Below, piece by piece: positions 1 to 8,430 of a stretch of DNA of 64,000 nucleotides. The notes under the pieces were generated by a model. That model was not told the DNA's origin. It saw nothing but the letters and a program-made list of their open reading frames with translations, and did no database searches. Where the stretch lies: positions 1 to 64,000 of the forward strand of contig JAAWBS010000038.1 of the NCBI GenBank assembly GCA_022792815.1, read 5' to 3'. Every line of letters starts with the position of its first letter. The first letter of the stretch is position 1. Source of the DNA: Hungatella sp. Its GTDB lineage: Bacteria; Bacillota; Clostridia; Lachnospirales; Lachnospiraceae. Position numbers and translations under genes: made by a program.

Positions 1-44
1 GCCGCTGCAGATAACACTGCAACTAATTTCGTCTGCTTTCTCAT
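1..44 (-). CDS. Start of a secreted protein (partial, leaves window)
   Basis: Only the first 14-15 codons are present, read leftwards from an ATG at 44. They encode MRKQTKLVAVLSAAA, a basic start followed by a hydrophobic run, the usual beginning of a Sec signal peptide. A GGAG ribosome site lies about 11 bases before the ATG. The segment resembles signal peptides of clostridial cell-wall-repeat proteins such as the one at 47228-48586, but the mature part is outside the window, so the identity is a guess. A TATAAT-like box on the same strand at 120-115 could be its -10 element. Confidence 0.6.
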   Translation of the reverse strand, partial: MRKQTKLVAVLSAA

Positions 45-275
45 AATGAATGCACTCTCCTTTTTCCTTTTTTGGGCCTCTTATTTCGAAAACCCTGCTT
101 GCATTACGAGGTCAATTATACTTCCTATAATGGAAATTATCGATCGGCCAGAGAATACTGGAAAAATAGGGGGAAAACGGAAAGATAACCAATTGAAAAC
201 GCCAACAAATTCAGGCCAGAGAGGAGGCAGCAGAGTGTCCCAAGAAACATCTCAGAAATATTACAGACATTTACA

Positions 276-377
276 GAAGTTCTTTCCATTAGCATACGCC
301 AAAGCCGGCGTGGGAGCCGGTGATGAAATGATAGAGTTGTGTGGAAGTTCTTTCCATTAGCATACGCCAAAGCCGGC
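276..377. repeat. 34-bp direct repeat, two copies
   Basis: An identical 34-bp sequence beginning GAAGTTCTTTCCATTAGC and ending AAAGCCGGC occurs at 276-309 and again at 344-377, so the copies are offset by 68 bp. Neither copy lies in a convincing gene. They sit in the gap between the divergent gene at 44 and the operon at 820. They could be a duplication scar, a binding-site pair or remnants of a lost gene. Confidence 0.85.
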
Positions 378-399
378 AGGAAATCAAGCTCTTTTCGTT

Positions 400-425
400 T
401 TCCATAATCCGCTTCCATAATCCGC
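400..425. repeat. 13-bp perfect tandem repeat
   Basis: The unit TTCCATAATCCGC is repeated head to tail at 400-412 and 413-425, just upstream of the first promoter candidate. Its function is unknown; slippage duplication is the simplest explanation. Confidence 0.8.
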
Positions 426-539
426 TCAATTCAGCCCGCATCGGCTTCTCCAGGCAGCCGGATGAGAACCTTATAGCCGTGAATCTCAAGGTTAAGCAAA
501 AATTAAGAGAAAAAAGAAAACTTTACACATTTCACGGAG

Positions 540-568
540 TTGTAATGTTTATCCATCAGTGATATACT
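540..568 (+). promoter_or_regulatory. Sigma-A-type promoter for the 820 operon
   Basis: A -35 box TTGTAA (540-545) and a -10 box TATACT (563-568) are separated by exactly 17 bp. Transcription would begin near 575 and leave a leader of about 245 nt before the sugar transferase at 820. Long leaders are common in exopolysaccharide operons controlled by antitermination, but I see no clear terminator hairpin in this one. Confidence 0.6.
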
Positions 569-646
569 TTCAGACGAGGGTTCGGGAGCGGGAAAGACCG
601 GTCCGAATCGATGAGGTCAGCGAGAGGAGCACCAGGAAGGCACAGA

Positions 647-784
647 ATGGATAAAACGGATAAAACTACATGGTTTCGGGAAGTTGCAGCCCCAACCATT
701 GGATGCTATACTATACGAAAGCAAGAGACGATCCTTTACCAGAACCGACAGGCGGATGACAGGCCGCCGCGGGAATATGGATAA
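647..784 (+). CDS. Possible 45-aa leader ORF
   Basis: An ATG at 647 follows AGGAAGG by six bases, a good ribosome site, and opens a 45-codon frame ending at TAA (782-784) inside the 820 operon leader. The product starts MDKTDKTTWFREVAAPTIG. It has no membrane segment and no family I recognise. It could be a translated leader peptide that couples translation to downstream transcription, or chance. The second promoter candidate overlaps it, which argues against both being used together. Confidence 0.25.
   Translation: MDKTDKTTWFREVAAPTIGCYTIRKQETILYQNRQADDRPPREYG
684..712 (+). promoter_or_regulatory. Second promoter candidate before 820
   Basis: TTGCAG (684-689) and TATACT (707-712) are spaced by 17 bp. 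The -10 box is strong but the -35 matches consensus only at its TTG. It would give a leader of about 100 nt. Confidence 0.4.
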
Positions 785-819
785 GATAGATTGCTGCAGA
801 GAAATACAGAAGGGCAGGA

Positions 820-2271
820 ATGAGAGTGAAAAGATACGACCAGTACAAGCGCCTGATCCGTTTTTTGGCAGGCATAAGCTTGATAGCCATAGAATCTGTA
901 ATATTTATGTATGTGTGGATTTACTGTTACAATGATCAGATGGAGATGCCATATCAGCGCATGGGACATTACTTTCTGGCAGCTGTGTATGCGGTGATTC
1001 TGTACGTGTTCAGCTCCATGTACGGCAGTCTGAGGCTGGGATATTTAAGAAGCGGAGAGTTGATCTATACCCACACCCTGGCTACCACCTGCGCCAATGC
1101 GGTGGCCTATATCCCCATCGTCCTGCTGGTAAAACATTTTCGCTCTCCCATGCCATTGGTGTGGCTGACAGTGGGGCAGTTTGTGGTGATCGCGGCATGG
1201 GGGTACGTGGCCAATGGCCTGTACAGGCGGGTCTATCCCCCAAGAAAAGTAATCATGGTCTATGGGGAGCGGCCTATGCAGGAGCTGATGGAGAAGATCT
1301 ACAGCAGAGCTGACCGATTCGTCATCAGTGCCAGCGTCCGCATTGAGCCGCAGAAGATGGAGGAGGTAAAAAAACTCCTGCTGAAATATGAAGGGGTGGT
1401 AATATGTGATCTGCCATCCGTGGTCCGCAATGAATTGCTGAAATTCTGTTACGGGCATTCCCTGAGGGTCTACACCATGCCTAAGATTTCCGACATCATC
1501 ATCCGAGGCGCCGAGAATATGCATTATTTTGACACTCCTCTTCTCCTGGCCAGAAATGACGGATTGTCTGTGGAGCAGGCGGTGATCAAGCGGATGATGG
1601 ATATCCTGGTGTCAATGTGTATGCTCATCATCACATCGCCGATTTTTGCCCTTACGGCTCTGGCCATCAAACTCTACGACAAAGGGCCGGTGTTCTTCTA
1701 TCAGGAGCGGTGCACAAAGGACGGAAAGATATTTTCCATCTGCAAATTCCGCAGCATGATTGTGGATGCGGAGAAAGAGGGAAGGTCTATTCCTGCGACC
1801 CAGAGAGATCCCCGTATCACCCCGGTAGGTTCCTTTATCAGAAAGGTGCGTATCGACGAATTGCCTCAGCTGCTGAACATTTTAAAAGGTGAGATGAGTC
1901 TGGTGGGGCCCAGGCCTGAGAGGGTGGAGCATGTCAGGCTGTATTCCCAGGAGATACCGGAGTTTGCCTATCGGCTCAAGGTCAAAGGCGGTCTCACCGG
2001 ATACGCTCAGGTCTATGGAAAATACAATACCACGGCCTATGATAAACTGAAGCTGGACCTGATGTATATTCAGAACTATTCCCTGCTTCTGGACATAGAG
2101 ATCTTGTTTAAGACGGTAAAAATCCTCTTTGAAAAAGAGAGCACAGAAGGGTTTTCCGAAGCGGTTTCAGCCAAAGTGGGACAGGAGACGAACGGCTATG
2201 GGGCGACGGAGATATTGGCAGATTCCGAGGCGGAAGCAATCCGGAGAAAAGGAGAATCAGAGGCCATATGA
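820..2271 (+). CDS. Polyprenyl glycosyl-1-phosphate transferase (initiating enzyme)
   Basis: This 483-aa membrane protein would transfer a sugar-1-phosphate from a nucleotide sugar to undecaprenyl phosphate, the first step of glycan repeat-unit assembly at the inner face of the membrane. The N-terminal half has several hydrophobic segments (about residues 12-120). The C-terminal catalytic domain (about 250-450) shows the family signatures: the membrane-dipping KRMMDILVS segment, the basic KFRSM motif, DPRITPVG, RIDELPQLLN and VGPRPE. A Gly/Glu-rich tail of about 35 residues follows. The start is the first ATG after GGGCAGGA. Its stop overlaps the next ATG, so the two genes are translationally coupled. 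The sugar specificity cannot be read from sequence. Confidence 0.9.
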   Translation: MRVKRYDQYKRLIRFLAGISLIAIESVIFMYVWIYCYNDQMEMPYQRMGHYFLAAVYAVILYVFSSMYGSLRLGYLRSGELIYTHTLATTCANAVAYIPIVLLVKHFRSPMPLVWLTVGQFVVIAAWGYVANGLYRRVYPPRKVIMVYGERPMQELMEKIYSRADRFVISASVRIEPQKMEEVKKLLLKYEGVVICDLPSVVRNELLKFCYGHSLRVYTMPKISDIIIRGAENMHYFDTPLLLARNDGLSVEQAVIKRMMDILVSMCMLIITSPIFALTALAIKLYDKGPVFFYQERCTKDGKIFSICKFRSMIVDAEKEGRSIPATQRDPRITPVGSFIRKVRIDELPQLLNILKGEMSLVGPRPERVEHVRLYSQEIPEFAYRLKVKGGLTGYAQVYGKYNTTAYDKLKLDLMYIQNYSLLLDIEILFKTVKILFEKESTEGFSEAVSAKVGQETNGYGATEILADSEAEAIRRKGESEAI

Positions 2272-3419
2272 GAGCAGTGATCGTGACCAGTTCCAGCAGC
2301 TACGAACCGAGAGCAGACTTGGCGGCAGATTGTCTGAAAAAACTGGGATGGCAGACCGTGATAATCAGTACGGACTTTGTCCACAGGGAGAAAAAGAGAA
2401 GGCGGGAGTCCAGAGAGGGCTATCGCTATCTAAAGACCATACCATATCAGAAAAATCTATCCGTAAAGAGATTGTGGTCCCACCGCGTATTCTCCGAAAA
2501 AGTCTTAAAAGAGCTGGAATCCATGGAGCCGGATCTTCTGTATATTCTGGTTCCCGCCAATTCCCTGGTTCGCTGCGGAGATATTTATAGACGAAACCAT
2601 CCCAAGGTAAAGGTCATTTTTGATGTGATTGACCTGTGGCCCGAGGCTCTTCCATTTCGAAACATGAGCGGCAGCCTGCCGGTGCGGATGTGGAGAAGTC
2701 TGAGAGATGACCACCTGAAGGCCGCGGACTTGGTCGTGACCGAATGCCGGCTTTACAGGGAGATCCTGGGCCCCAGGCTGAAGGGGATCGAGACCAGAAC
2801 CATCTATTGGCCGAAAATGGGAGAAAGCCAGGCTTTCACAGAAGAATCACTTCTTTGGCAGAGTGAGACAGAGGAGCTGCGTCTGTGTTATCTGGGGTCC
2901 ATCAATCATATCATAGACATTCCGTTTATCGTGAACATGACAGTGGAGATGAAAAAAGCCTGTGATGTGGTATTCCATATCATCGGAGACGGTGAGAGCA
3001 GGCAGGAATTACTTGACAGACTGAGGGCGCAGGGGGTCACGGTAAAATACCATGGAGCCACCTACGAAGAAGAAAAAAAGAGGGAGATTCTGTCACAATG
3101 TCACTACGGAATCAATATGATGAAGCCGGAAGTAACCGTGGGCCTGACCATGAAATCCGTGGAGTACCTGTACTGGGGCCTTCCGCTGCTCAATACGATA
3201 GGGGGAGATACATGGAGATTTATAGAAGAGAGTCAGGCCGGATTTAACTGCGCAGAAGACAGGTGGGGGGAACTCGTCCCCAGGATTAGGGCAGGAAGAC
3301 AGGACACCCGGATGCGGGTCAATGCCAGGAAATTATATGAACAATATTTTTCACCGGAAGCATTTGCGGCGGAGATGGAAGCGTGTATCGGACAAGTGGT
3401 AAAACAGAGCGGAGAATAG
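2268..3419 (+). CDS. Glycosyltransferase, GT4-like
   Basis: A 383-aa soluble protein with a two-Rossmann GT-B outline. The N-terminal half opens with MRAVIVTSSSSYEPRADL, and the C-terminal half carries the nucleotide-binding stretch with YLGSINHIIDIPFIV, FHIIGDGESRQELL and KSVEYLYWGLPLLN, the usual position of the GT4 E-x7-E region. It would add a sugar to the lipid-linked intermediate made by the preceding transferase, whose stop codon it overlaps (ATGA). It is the last gene before a convergent terminator, so this operon has only two genes. Acceptor and donor are unknown. Confidence 0.75.
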   Translation: MRAVIVTSSSSYEPRADLAADCLKKLGWQTVIISTDFVHREKKRRRESREGYRYLKTIPYQKNLSVKRLWSHRVFSEKVLKELESMEPDLLYILVPANSLVRCGDIYRRNHPKVKVIFDVIDLWPEALPFRNMSGSLPVRMWRSLRDDHLKAADLVVTECRLYREILGPRLKGIETRTIYWPKMGESQAFTEESLLWQSETEELRLCYLGSINHIIDIPFIVNMTVEMKKACDVVFHIIGDGESRQELLDRLRAQGVTVKYHGATYEEEKKREILSQCHYGINMMKPEVTVGLTMKSVEYLYWGLPLLNTIGGDTWRFIEESQAGFNCAEDRWGELVPRIRAGRQDTRMRVNARKLYEQYFSPEAFAAEMEACIGQVVKQSGE

Positions 3420-3441
3420 ACGCCGCTCTCAGCCGATTTTT

Positions 3442-3480
3442 ATAGGAAACGACAGATAACTTTGCCGTTTCCTATTTTTT
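3442..3480. terminator. Bidirectional intrinsic terminator
   Basis: ATAGGAAACG (3442-3451) pairs with CGTTTCCTAT (3466-3475) across a 14-nt loop and is followed by a T run on the + strand. On the - strand the same hairpin is followed by a weaker T run. It lies between the convergent genes ending at 3419 (+) and 3472 (-), and its right arm overlaps the stop codon of the latter. Confidence 0.8.
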
Positions 3481-4905
3481 TGCCAGAATGAGGCGGACGA
3501 TTTCCGTAGTCAGAGGTTCTTTGGTTATGAGAAGAAATACTCCGTAAAAGGAAAAGAACAGGAGTGCGGACAGCACCAGAGTCACGAAACTTCCAAGAGA
3601 CAGAAGAGGGACCCAGAGGGAAGCGGCACATCCCAGCATGAGGGCAGGCAGAATCTTAGCCACGCGGATCTGGCGCAGGAGGCCGGAGATCTCCGACTTA
3701 AGGGCCTGGTATTGCATGATGAGCACCAAAAATTCTGCCGTCACGGTGCCGATGGCGGCTCCGCTGGCCCCGAAGGAGGGGATGAGAAGCATATTTAAGA
3801 TCAGATCCGCCATGGCGCCTGCGGACACGGAGGCCAGAACCACATGCTCCCGGCCCAGAGGCACCAGGATCTGCAGGCCCATGATATTAGTCAGGCCGAT
3901 CAGCAGCAGAGTGGGCATGATGATCTGCATGGGGCGGACGGCGCTCTCATAGGCGGGTCCGGAGAGAAACAAGATGCCCTCATGGGCGAAGAGCGCAAAA
4001 AACACGGCCAGAGGAGCGGCGGACAATACTACGAAATTCAAGGCTTTTGCGCAGATCCTGCGGAATTCCTCCATCAGACGGTGCTCCACATAATAGGTAC
4101 ATCGAGGAAGAAGGACGGCGCCCAGGGAGGTCACGATGCTGACCAGAATTGATTTGATATTCATGGCAGCGTTGTAATAGCCGACTTCCATATCATCGGT
4201 CATAAAGCCCAGCATGACCGTATCCAGATTGGTGTAGATGGTGGTCGCGCAGGACATGGAAAAGAAGATGGCGATGGCCCGCCCATGCCGCTTCAGATGA
4301 TAATTACCGACAGGCTTAAAATCGATCAATCTCCGTGCTGCGATCAAATTCACGATGTTGGAGGCACCGGCCGCAAAAACAGAGATCCCTCCATAGATCA
4401 CATAATCCTCCTGCCGATGGATCAGCAGAAAGATAGCCGCGAGAGCGGCCAGTTTAAAGATAATGGCCCGGACCGTGATATAGGTGTACTGCTCTAAACC
4501 CTTGTACAGCCATTCCATGCCGATAGCGGACAGCAGGATGGTGGAGCTGATGATGACATAAAGACAGCGCTCCTCCCGAAGCCGCGGGACCGTAAACAGC
4601 ATGACAAACAGTACCACATAGGAGAGAAGCCCCATAGCCAGGTTGATAAAGAGCAGTTCATGGGCAGTCCGAGTCAGCTCCCTGCGGTCATCCCGGACCC
4701 TGGCGCAGGCCCGGATCCCATAAGTCGGAATCCCCAGCTGGGCAAACATATTGAAATAGGTGACCAGCGATGTGGCAAAAGACACTTTTCCGGTGCCCGC
4801 CGGCAGCAGGATCCTTGAGACATAGCGGAAGGTGATCAGCGGAAAAATGAATGAGGACATCGTCAGGATGATGTTCATCACAAAATTAAATTTAATGGAT
4901 TTCAT
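3472..4905 (-). CDS. Polysaccharide flippase (Wzx/MATE-like)
   Basis: A 477-aa, almost entirely hydrophobic protein with about 12-14 predicted membrane segments. It begins MKSIKFNFVMNIILTMSSF, typical of the polysaccharide-specific transporter family that flips undecaprenyl-linked repeat units across the membrane. FPLITFRYVSRIL near the N-terminus and the ATTIYTNLDTVMLGFM segment in the middle match the family pattern. It overlaps the end of the upstream DUF4422 gene by 14 bp, so the two are co-transcribed on this strand. A second flippase at 14817 serves the larger cassette, so this copy may belong to the 820-3419 genes despite the opposite orientation. Confidence 0.88.
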   Translation of the reverse strand: MKSIKFNFVMNIILTMSSFIFPLITFRYVSRILLPAGTGKVSFATSLVTYFNMFAQLGIPTYGIRACARVRDDRRELTRTAHELLFINLAMGLLSYVVLFVMLFTVPRLREERCLYVIISSTILLSAIGMEWLYKGLEQYTYITVRAIIFKLAALAAIFLLIHRQEDYVIYGGISVFAAGASNIVNLIAARRLIDFKPVGNYHLKRHGRAIAIFFSMSCATTIYTNLDTVMLGFMTDDMEVGYYNAAMNIKSILVSIVTSLGAVLLPRCTYYVEHRLMEEFRRICAKALNFVVLSAAPLAVFFALFAHEGILFLSGPAYESAVRPMQIIMPTLLLIGLTNIMGLQILVPLGREHVVLASVSAGAMADLILNMLLIPSFGASGAAIGTVTAEFLVLIMQYQALKSEISGLLRQIRVAKILPALMLGCAASLWVPLLSLGSFVTLVLSALLFFSFYGVFLLITKEPLTTEIVRLILAKK

Positions 4906-5800
4906 AATTTTTCAATCTCTCATAAGAAGGTTTTCGGAAGATTTTGTATAACTTTAGCATGAGGGGATAACAGCCATGGTCATACAGAAATTCATGGAGC
5001 CGATGAAAATGCCTCAAAAGAAAAACCTTACCCCTGTTTTTCACGGAAAAGTCCTGCTCCAGGAACCCGGCTTTGCAATAAAAGCATTTTAGATGCTGCC
5101 TTTTCACATAGACATTGAGAAGCACCTCCCCCAAGTATCCAAACAGTCTCTGATGCTGCCGGTCATACTGTGTGATATCCACCGAGTCCTCAACCAGCTT
5201 AAGGACATCAAACAGCCATTGACAGTAATCATCAAAAACCTTCCCGGAGGCAATGAACATGTTGTAGTAGGAAAGATTCCGGCTGTCCAGCACCTGCCCG
5301 AGACACTGGGAATACTCCGGGAAATATTCCCGTATCACATGTTCCATAGCAGAAATATCCTGTTGATAGACATATTTTTCCAGCTCCTCCCTTGCGGTAT
5401 CCGGATAGGGCCCGTAGGGCTTAGTCAAGATGATATCATATGGCCCCTCCAGCGCGGCTCGGATCGCCGCCGCCTCGAGACACTCGTCTGCCAGAAAATC
5501 CCTGTGCAGCTTGAAGATGGGGATCATGGTATCTGAGGTGAATCTGGTAAAAAACCTTCGATAGTGGCACAGCCCCTTGATGGCGGCATCCGAATTCTTC
5601 CAGGCCCAGTAGAGCGCTGTCAGTTCACTATAGCAATAATTTTTATCTGAAATATTGTCGCCGAAATTATCATGCAGATATCCGTCCCACAGCTCCTTCT
5701 GCGCGCTGCAGTTGACCTCCAGCTTCTCGCAGTATTCCGGAAGCCGCCAATCGATGGGCCTGTGGGCGGCGACAAATATACATATGTTCGATCTGTTCAT
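4892..5800 (-). CDS. DUF4422 capsule glycosyltransferase
   Basis: A 302-aa protein of the DUF4422 type found in capsule loci. The signature parts are visible: N-terminal NICIFVAAHRP, then NISDKNYCYSELTALYWAW, GLCHYRRFF and, further on, DIILTKPYGPY and YNMFIASGKVFDDYCQWLF. The family is thought to act as retaining or inverting glycosyltransferases on repeat units; exact chemistry here is unknown. I chose the ATG at 5800 over an in-frame one at 5839 because AGGAGA lies seven bases before 5800 and the conserved domain begins at once. Confidence 0.8.
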   Translation of the reverse strand: MNRSNICIFVAAHRPIDWRLPEYCEKLEVNCSAQKELWDGYLHDNFGDNISDKNYCYSELTALYWAWKNSDAAIKGLCHYRRFFTRFTSDTMIPIFKLHRDFLADECLEAAAIRAALEGPYDIILTKPYGPYPDTAREELEKYVYQQDISAMEHVIREYFPEYSQCLGQVLDSRNLSYYNMFIASGKVFDDYCQWLFDVLKLVEDSVDITQYDRQHQRLFGYLGEVLLNVYVKRQHLKCFYCKAGFLEQDFSVKNRGKVFLLRHFHRLHEFLYDHGCYPLMLKLYKIFRKPSYERLKNYEIH

Positions 5801-5860
5801 ATATCGTCTCCTGATAGTTGGTAACCAATACAGAGCCATTGATCGTTTGACCCCAACATC

Positions 5861-5889
5861 ATTATATAGACTTTTCCAGGGGGTTACAA
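5861..5889 (-). promoter_or_regulatory. Promoter of the DUF4422-flippase pair
   Basis: Reading leftwards, TTGTAA (5889-5884) and a perfect TATAAT (5866-5861) are 17 bp apart. The leader to the ATG at 5800 would be about 55 nt. It is divergent from the promoter at 5995. Confidence 0.7.
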
Positions 5890-5994
5890 GGGATTTTCGA
5901 CCTGAATCTGCGGTTTTTCGGCCTATTTTAGGGCAGATGGAGCCTTGGAAGCGGGAAATTAGAGATAATAGTTAAAAATGGGATAATAAAACTA

Positions 5995-6023
5995 TTGACG
6001 GAAGGGAGATATGAGGGTATACT
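5995..6023 (+). promoter_or_regulatory. Strong promoter of the phosphonate-capsule cassette
   Basis: TTGACG (5995-6000) and TATACT (6018-6023) are exactly 17 bp apart. A leader of about 140 AT-rich nt runs to the first gene at 6169. No other equally good promoter was seen before 24384, so this one may drive the whole 18-kb cassette. The rest of the 5801-6168 gap contains only this and the divergent promoter at 5861. Confidence 0.7.
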
Positions 6024-6168
6024 CAGTACCTAGGAAGAGATGAGAGAGGGAAATGTAAGGTTATTCATTTTTTTTGAAACATAAAGTTCAAATAATATTT
6101 ATTATTTTAATTCAATTTATTGTAAGATGAGTGTCATAGATAAATAAAAAATGTCTGGGAGATAACAG

Positions 6169-7449
6169 ATGGGAAATATGATGTCCGAAAAGAAAAATTT
6201 ACTGATTTATGCACATTACTATATCCCTGATGCCGCCTCTACAGGTCAAATCATTCAAGAACTTGCCGAAGGAATGCTGGGGCGGTTTCATATCACGGTC
6301 ATTTGCGTTGTCCCTTCATACCTTGGAACGATAGAAAAGGAGTACAGAACAAAGAAATATTACAGAGAAGAGATGAATGGGGTAAAGCTTCTCCGTATTC
6401 GTGTTCCTGAGTTTAACAAATCAAATAAAATAAGCCGGATCAGAAATATTTTATCCTATTTTTTCGGATCGATACATGCCACATTGAAAGTGGGAGAAAT
6501 GGATTATATTCTCTCCATCTCACAACCCCCCATCTTGGGAGGACTTTTGGGTGTATGGGGGAAATGGATAAAACATGCCAAGCTGATCTATACGATTCAC
6601 GACTTTAATCCGGAGCAAATCCTTGCTACAGGCTATAGTAAGAATAGGTTGTTGCTGAAAATGATGATGTCTCTTGATAAATTCAGCTGCAGGAAAAGTG
6701 ATCTTATTATCACCGTAGGACGTGACCTTGTAGATACGATACATAACCGTTTTAGAGGAAAGGCGATTCCAAACACGGTAATGATTAATAATTGGATTAA
6801 TGAAAGAGAAATTTATCCCATAGCCCCGGATCATCCGAAACTGATGAATTTTAAACAACAATATGGTCTCTGCGGAAAATTTGTCTTTATGTATTCCGGC
6901 AACATGGGCCTCTACTATGATCTTGAAAATTTGATGAAAGTGATCGGGAAGATAAAACCGGGAACGATGACTCCTGACGGCCGTGAAGTGATATTTGCAT
7001 TTGTCGGTGCAGGTTCCATTCTGGAAAGGCTGGTACAGTATAAAGAACAAAACCATCTGGATCATGTAACGTTTATTCCGTATCAAAATAAAGAAGATTT
7101 GATTTACAGCTTAAATGCAGGAGATGTGCACTGGGTGGTCAATGCCAGAGGGATAAAAGGAGTTTCCTGTCCAAGCAAATATTATGGGATAGGTGCCTGT
7201 GCAAAGGCCTGTCTCTGTGTCCTTGAGTCGGGGTCGGAGGTACGATCGATCATAGAAGAAGTAAAAGGAGGACTATGTTCTGAGCCTGGCGATTATGCTG
7301 CAGCGGAAGAAAATCTCCGGTGGTTTATCAATCATGGGGACAGTGGGGAAGTTGCTGAGATGGGAAAGAGAAATCGAGAGAATCTGTTGAAGAATCTGAC
7401 TTGTGATATATCCATAAAGAAGTACATGGAAGAAATCTTAAAATTGTGA
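6169..7449 (+). CDS. Glycosyltransferase, GT4 (WcaI-like)
   Basis: A 426-aa GT-B enzyme. The N-terminal domain opens NLLIYAHYYIPDAASTGQ, the usual start of WcaI-type GT4 proteins, and the C-terminal donor-binding domain shows FMYSGNMGLYYDLENLM, FAFVGAGSILERLV and CPSKYYGIGACAKACL. It would add one sugar to the growing repeat unit. GGGAG about seven bases before the ATG supports this start, though an in-frame ATG at 6178 is also possible. First gene of the AT-rich cassette. Confidence 0.82.
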   Translation: MGNMMSEKKNLLIYAHYYIPDAASTGQIIQELAEGMLGRFHITVICVVPSYLGTIEKEYRTKKYYREEMNGVKLLRIRVPEFNKSNKISRIRNILSYFFGSIHATLKVGEMDYILSISQPPILGGLLGVWGKWIKHAKLIYTIHDFNPEQILATGYSKNRLLLKMMMSLDKFSCRKSDLIITVGRDLVDTIHNRFRGKAIPNTVMINNWINEREIYPIAPDHPKLMNFKQQYGLCGKFVFMYSGNMGLYYDLENLMKVIGKIKPGTMTPDGREVIFAFVGAGSILERLVQYKEQNHLDHVTFIPYQNKEDLIYSLNAGDVHWVVNARGIKGVSCPSKYYGIGACAKACLCVLESGSEVRSIIEEVKGGLCSEPGDYAAAEENLRWFINHGDSGEVAEMGKRNRENLLKNLTCDISIKKYMEEILKL

Positions 7450-7459
7450 GGCCAATAGG

Positions 7460-8425
7460 ATGGGTGAAAAGATACTGCTGACGGGAGCTTCTGGTTTCAT
7501 CGGAACGAATCTTTTGGAAGATCTGATCAGTAAGGGCTATACCGTTAGAAATATAGATTTTAATGAACCGAAACGGTCAGAGCGAAGGAATGTATGGAGC
7601 AGCATAGATATTACACAATATAAACCGTTCAAGAAGGCGGTGCTGGATTTTGCCCCTGATTATATTATCCATCTGGCAGCGCGCACCGATTTAGACGGAA
7701 AGACGTTGGAAGATTACTCGGCCAATATTATTGGGGTAGATAATCTTTTAAAGATTGCTGATAAGCTTTCCGGGTTAAAAAAGATTATCATCACTTCCTC
7801 AAAGTTTGTCACACGAAATGGGTACTTAATTAAAAATCAATTCGATTATTGTCCACACACAAAATATGGGGAGAGCAAGGTGGAGACAGAAAGGTGTGTC
7901 TGGAGAAACCCTCCCAAATGTGATTGGTGTATCATCCGCCCGACTTCCATCTGGGGACCATGGTTTGGTGTCCCTTACCGCAACTTTTTTGACATGGTTA
8001 TGCACCGTTTGTATTTTCATATAGGACATATCAAGTGCCGCAAAACATATGGCTATATTGGCAATGCAGTGTATCAGATTGAGAGACTTCTATTTACGGA
8101 AACCTCAGATGAAGAGAACAAGGTATTTTATATCGGCGACGAGCCTGCATATGAAATCAACGAGTGGGCCGACGAGATTGCTCATGAACTTGGATTTAAG
8201 ATCCCGGTTATGCCGGTTTGGCTTGTAAAGGGTCTGGCAGTATTTGGGGACTTTTTAGGATTGTTTCATATTCATTTTCCGATGCAGTCATTTCGTTTTG
8301 AAAATATGACAAACGACGGAATAAACGATATGGCAAACACGTATAAAGTGGCACCGGAAACGCTCTTCACAAGGCTTGAAGGAACAAGGGAAACTCTTAA
8401 ATGGATTAAGGAACACTCGAGGTAA
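7460..8425 (+). CDS. NAD-dependent sugar epimerase/dehydratase (extended SDR)
   Basis: A 321-aa extended short-chain dehydrogenase. The Rossmann glycine motif GASGFIG is at residues 9-15 and the catalytic YGESK (Y-x3-K) lies near residue 135. It probably epimerises, reduces or dehydrates a nucleotide-bound sugar in the cytoplasm. The gene sits ten bases after the preceding glycosyltransferase and six before the next, within one operon. Substrate not predictable. Confidence 0.82.
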   Translation: MGEKILLTGASGFIGTNLLEDLISKGYTVRNIDFNEPKRSERRNVWSSIDITQYKPFKKAVLDFAPDYIIHLAARTDLDGKTLEDYSANIIGVDNLLKIADKLSGLKKIIITSSKFVTRNGYLIKNQFDYCPHTKYGESKVETERCVWRNPPKCDWCIIRPTSIWGPWFGVPYRNFFDMVMHRLYFHIGHIKCRKTYGYIGNAVYQIERLLFTETSDEENKVFYIGDEPAYEINEWADEIAHELGFKIPVMPVWLVKGLAVFGDFLGLFHIHFPMQSFRFENMTNDGINDMANTYKVAPETLFTRLEGTRETLKWIKEHSR

Positions 8426-8430
8426 TTGTC

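Noticed and set aside
137-489. Minus-strand frames containing a repeated LWRMLMERTS peptide
   Set aside because: The repeat is just the translation of the 34-bp DNA repeat; two different frames carry it, which argues against coding.
46-562. Several overlapping frames of 60-104 codons on both strands
   Set aside because: They cross the direct repeats, lack good ribosome sites and have no recognisable protein character.
575-819. A riboswitch or processive antitermination element in the first operon leader
   Set aside because: The leader is long enough, but I could not identify a conserved fold or a terminator/antiterminator pair by eye.
1045-1524. 159-codon minus-strand frame inside the first sugar transferase
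   Set aside because: It is antisense to a well-supported gene, rich in His/Gln as expected for a shadow frame, and has no start signals.
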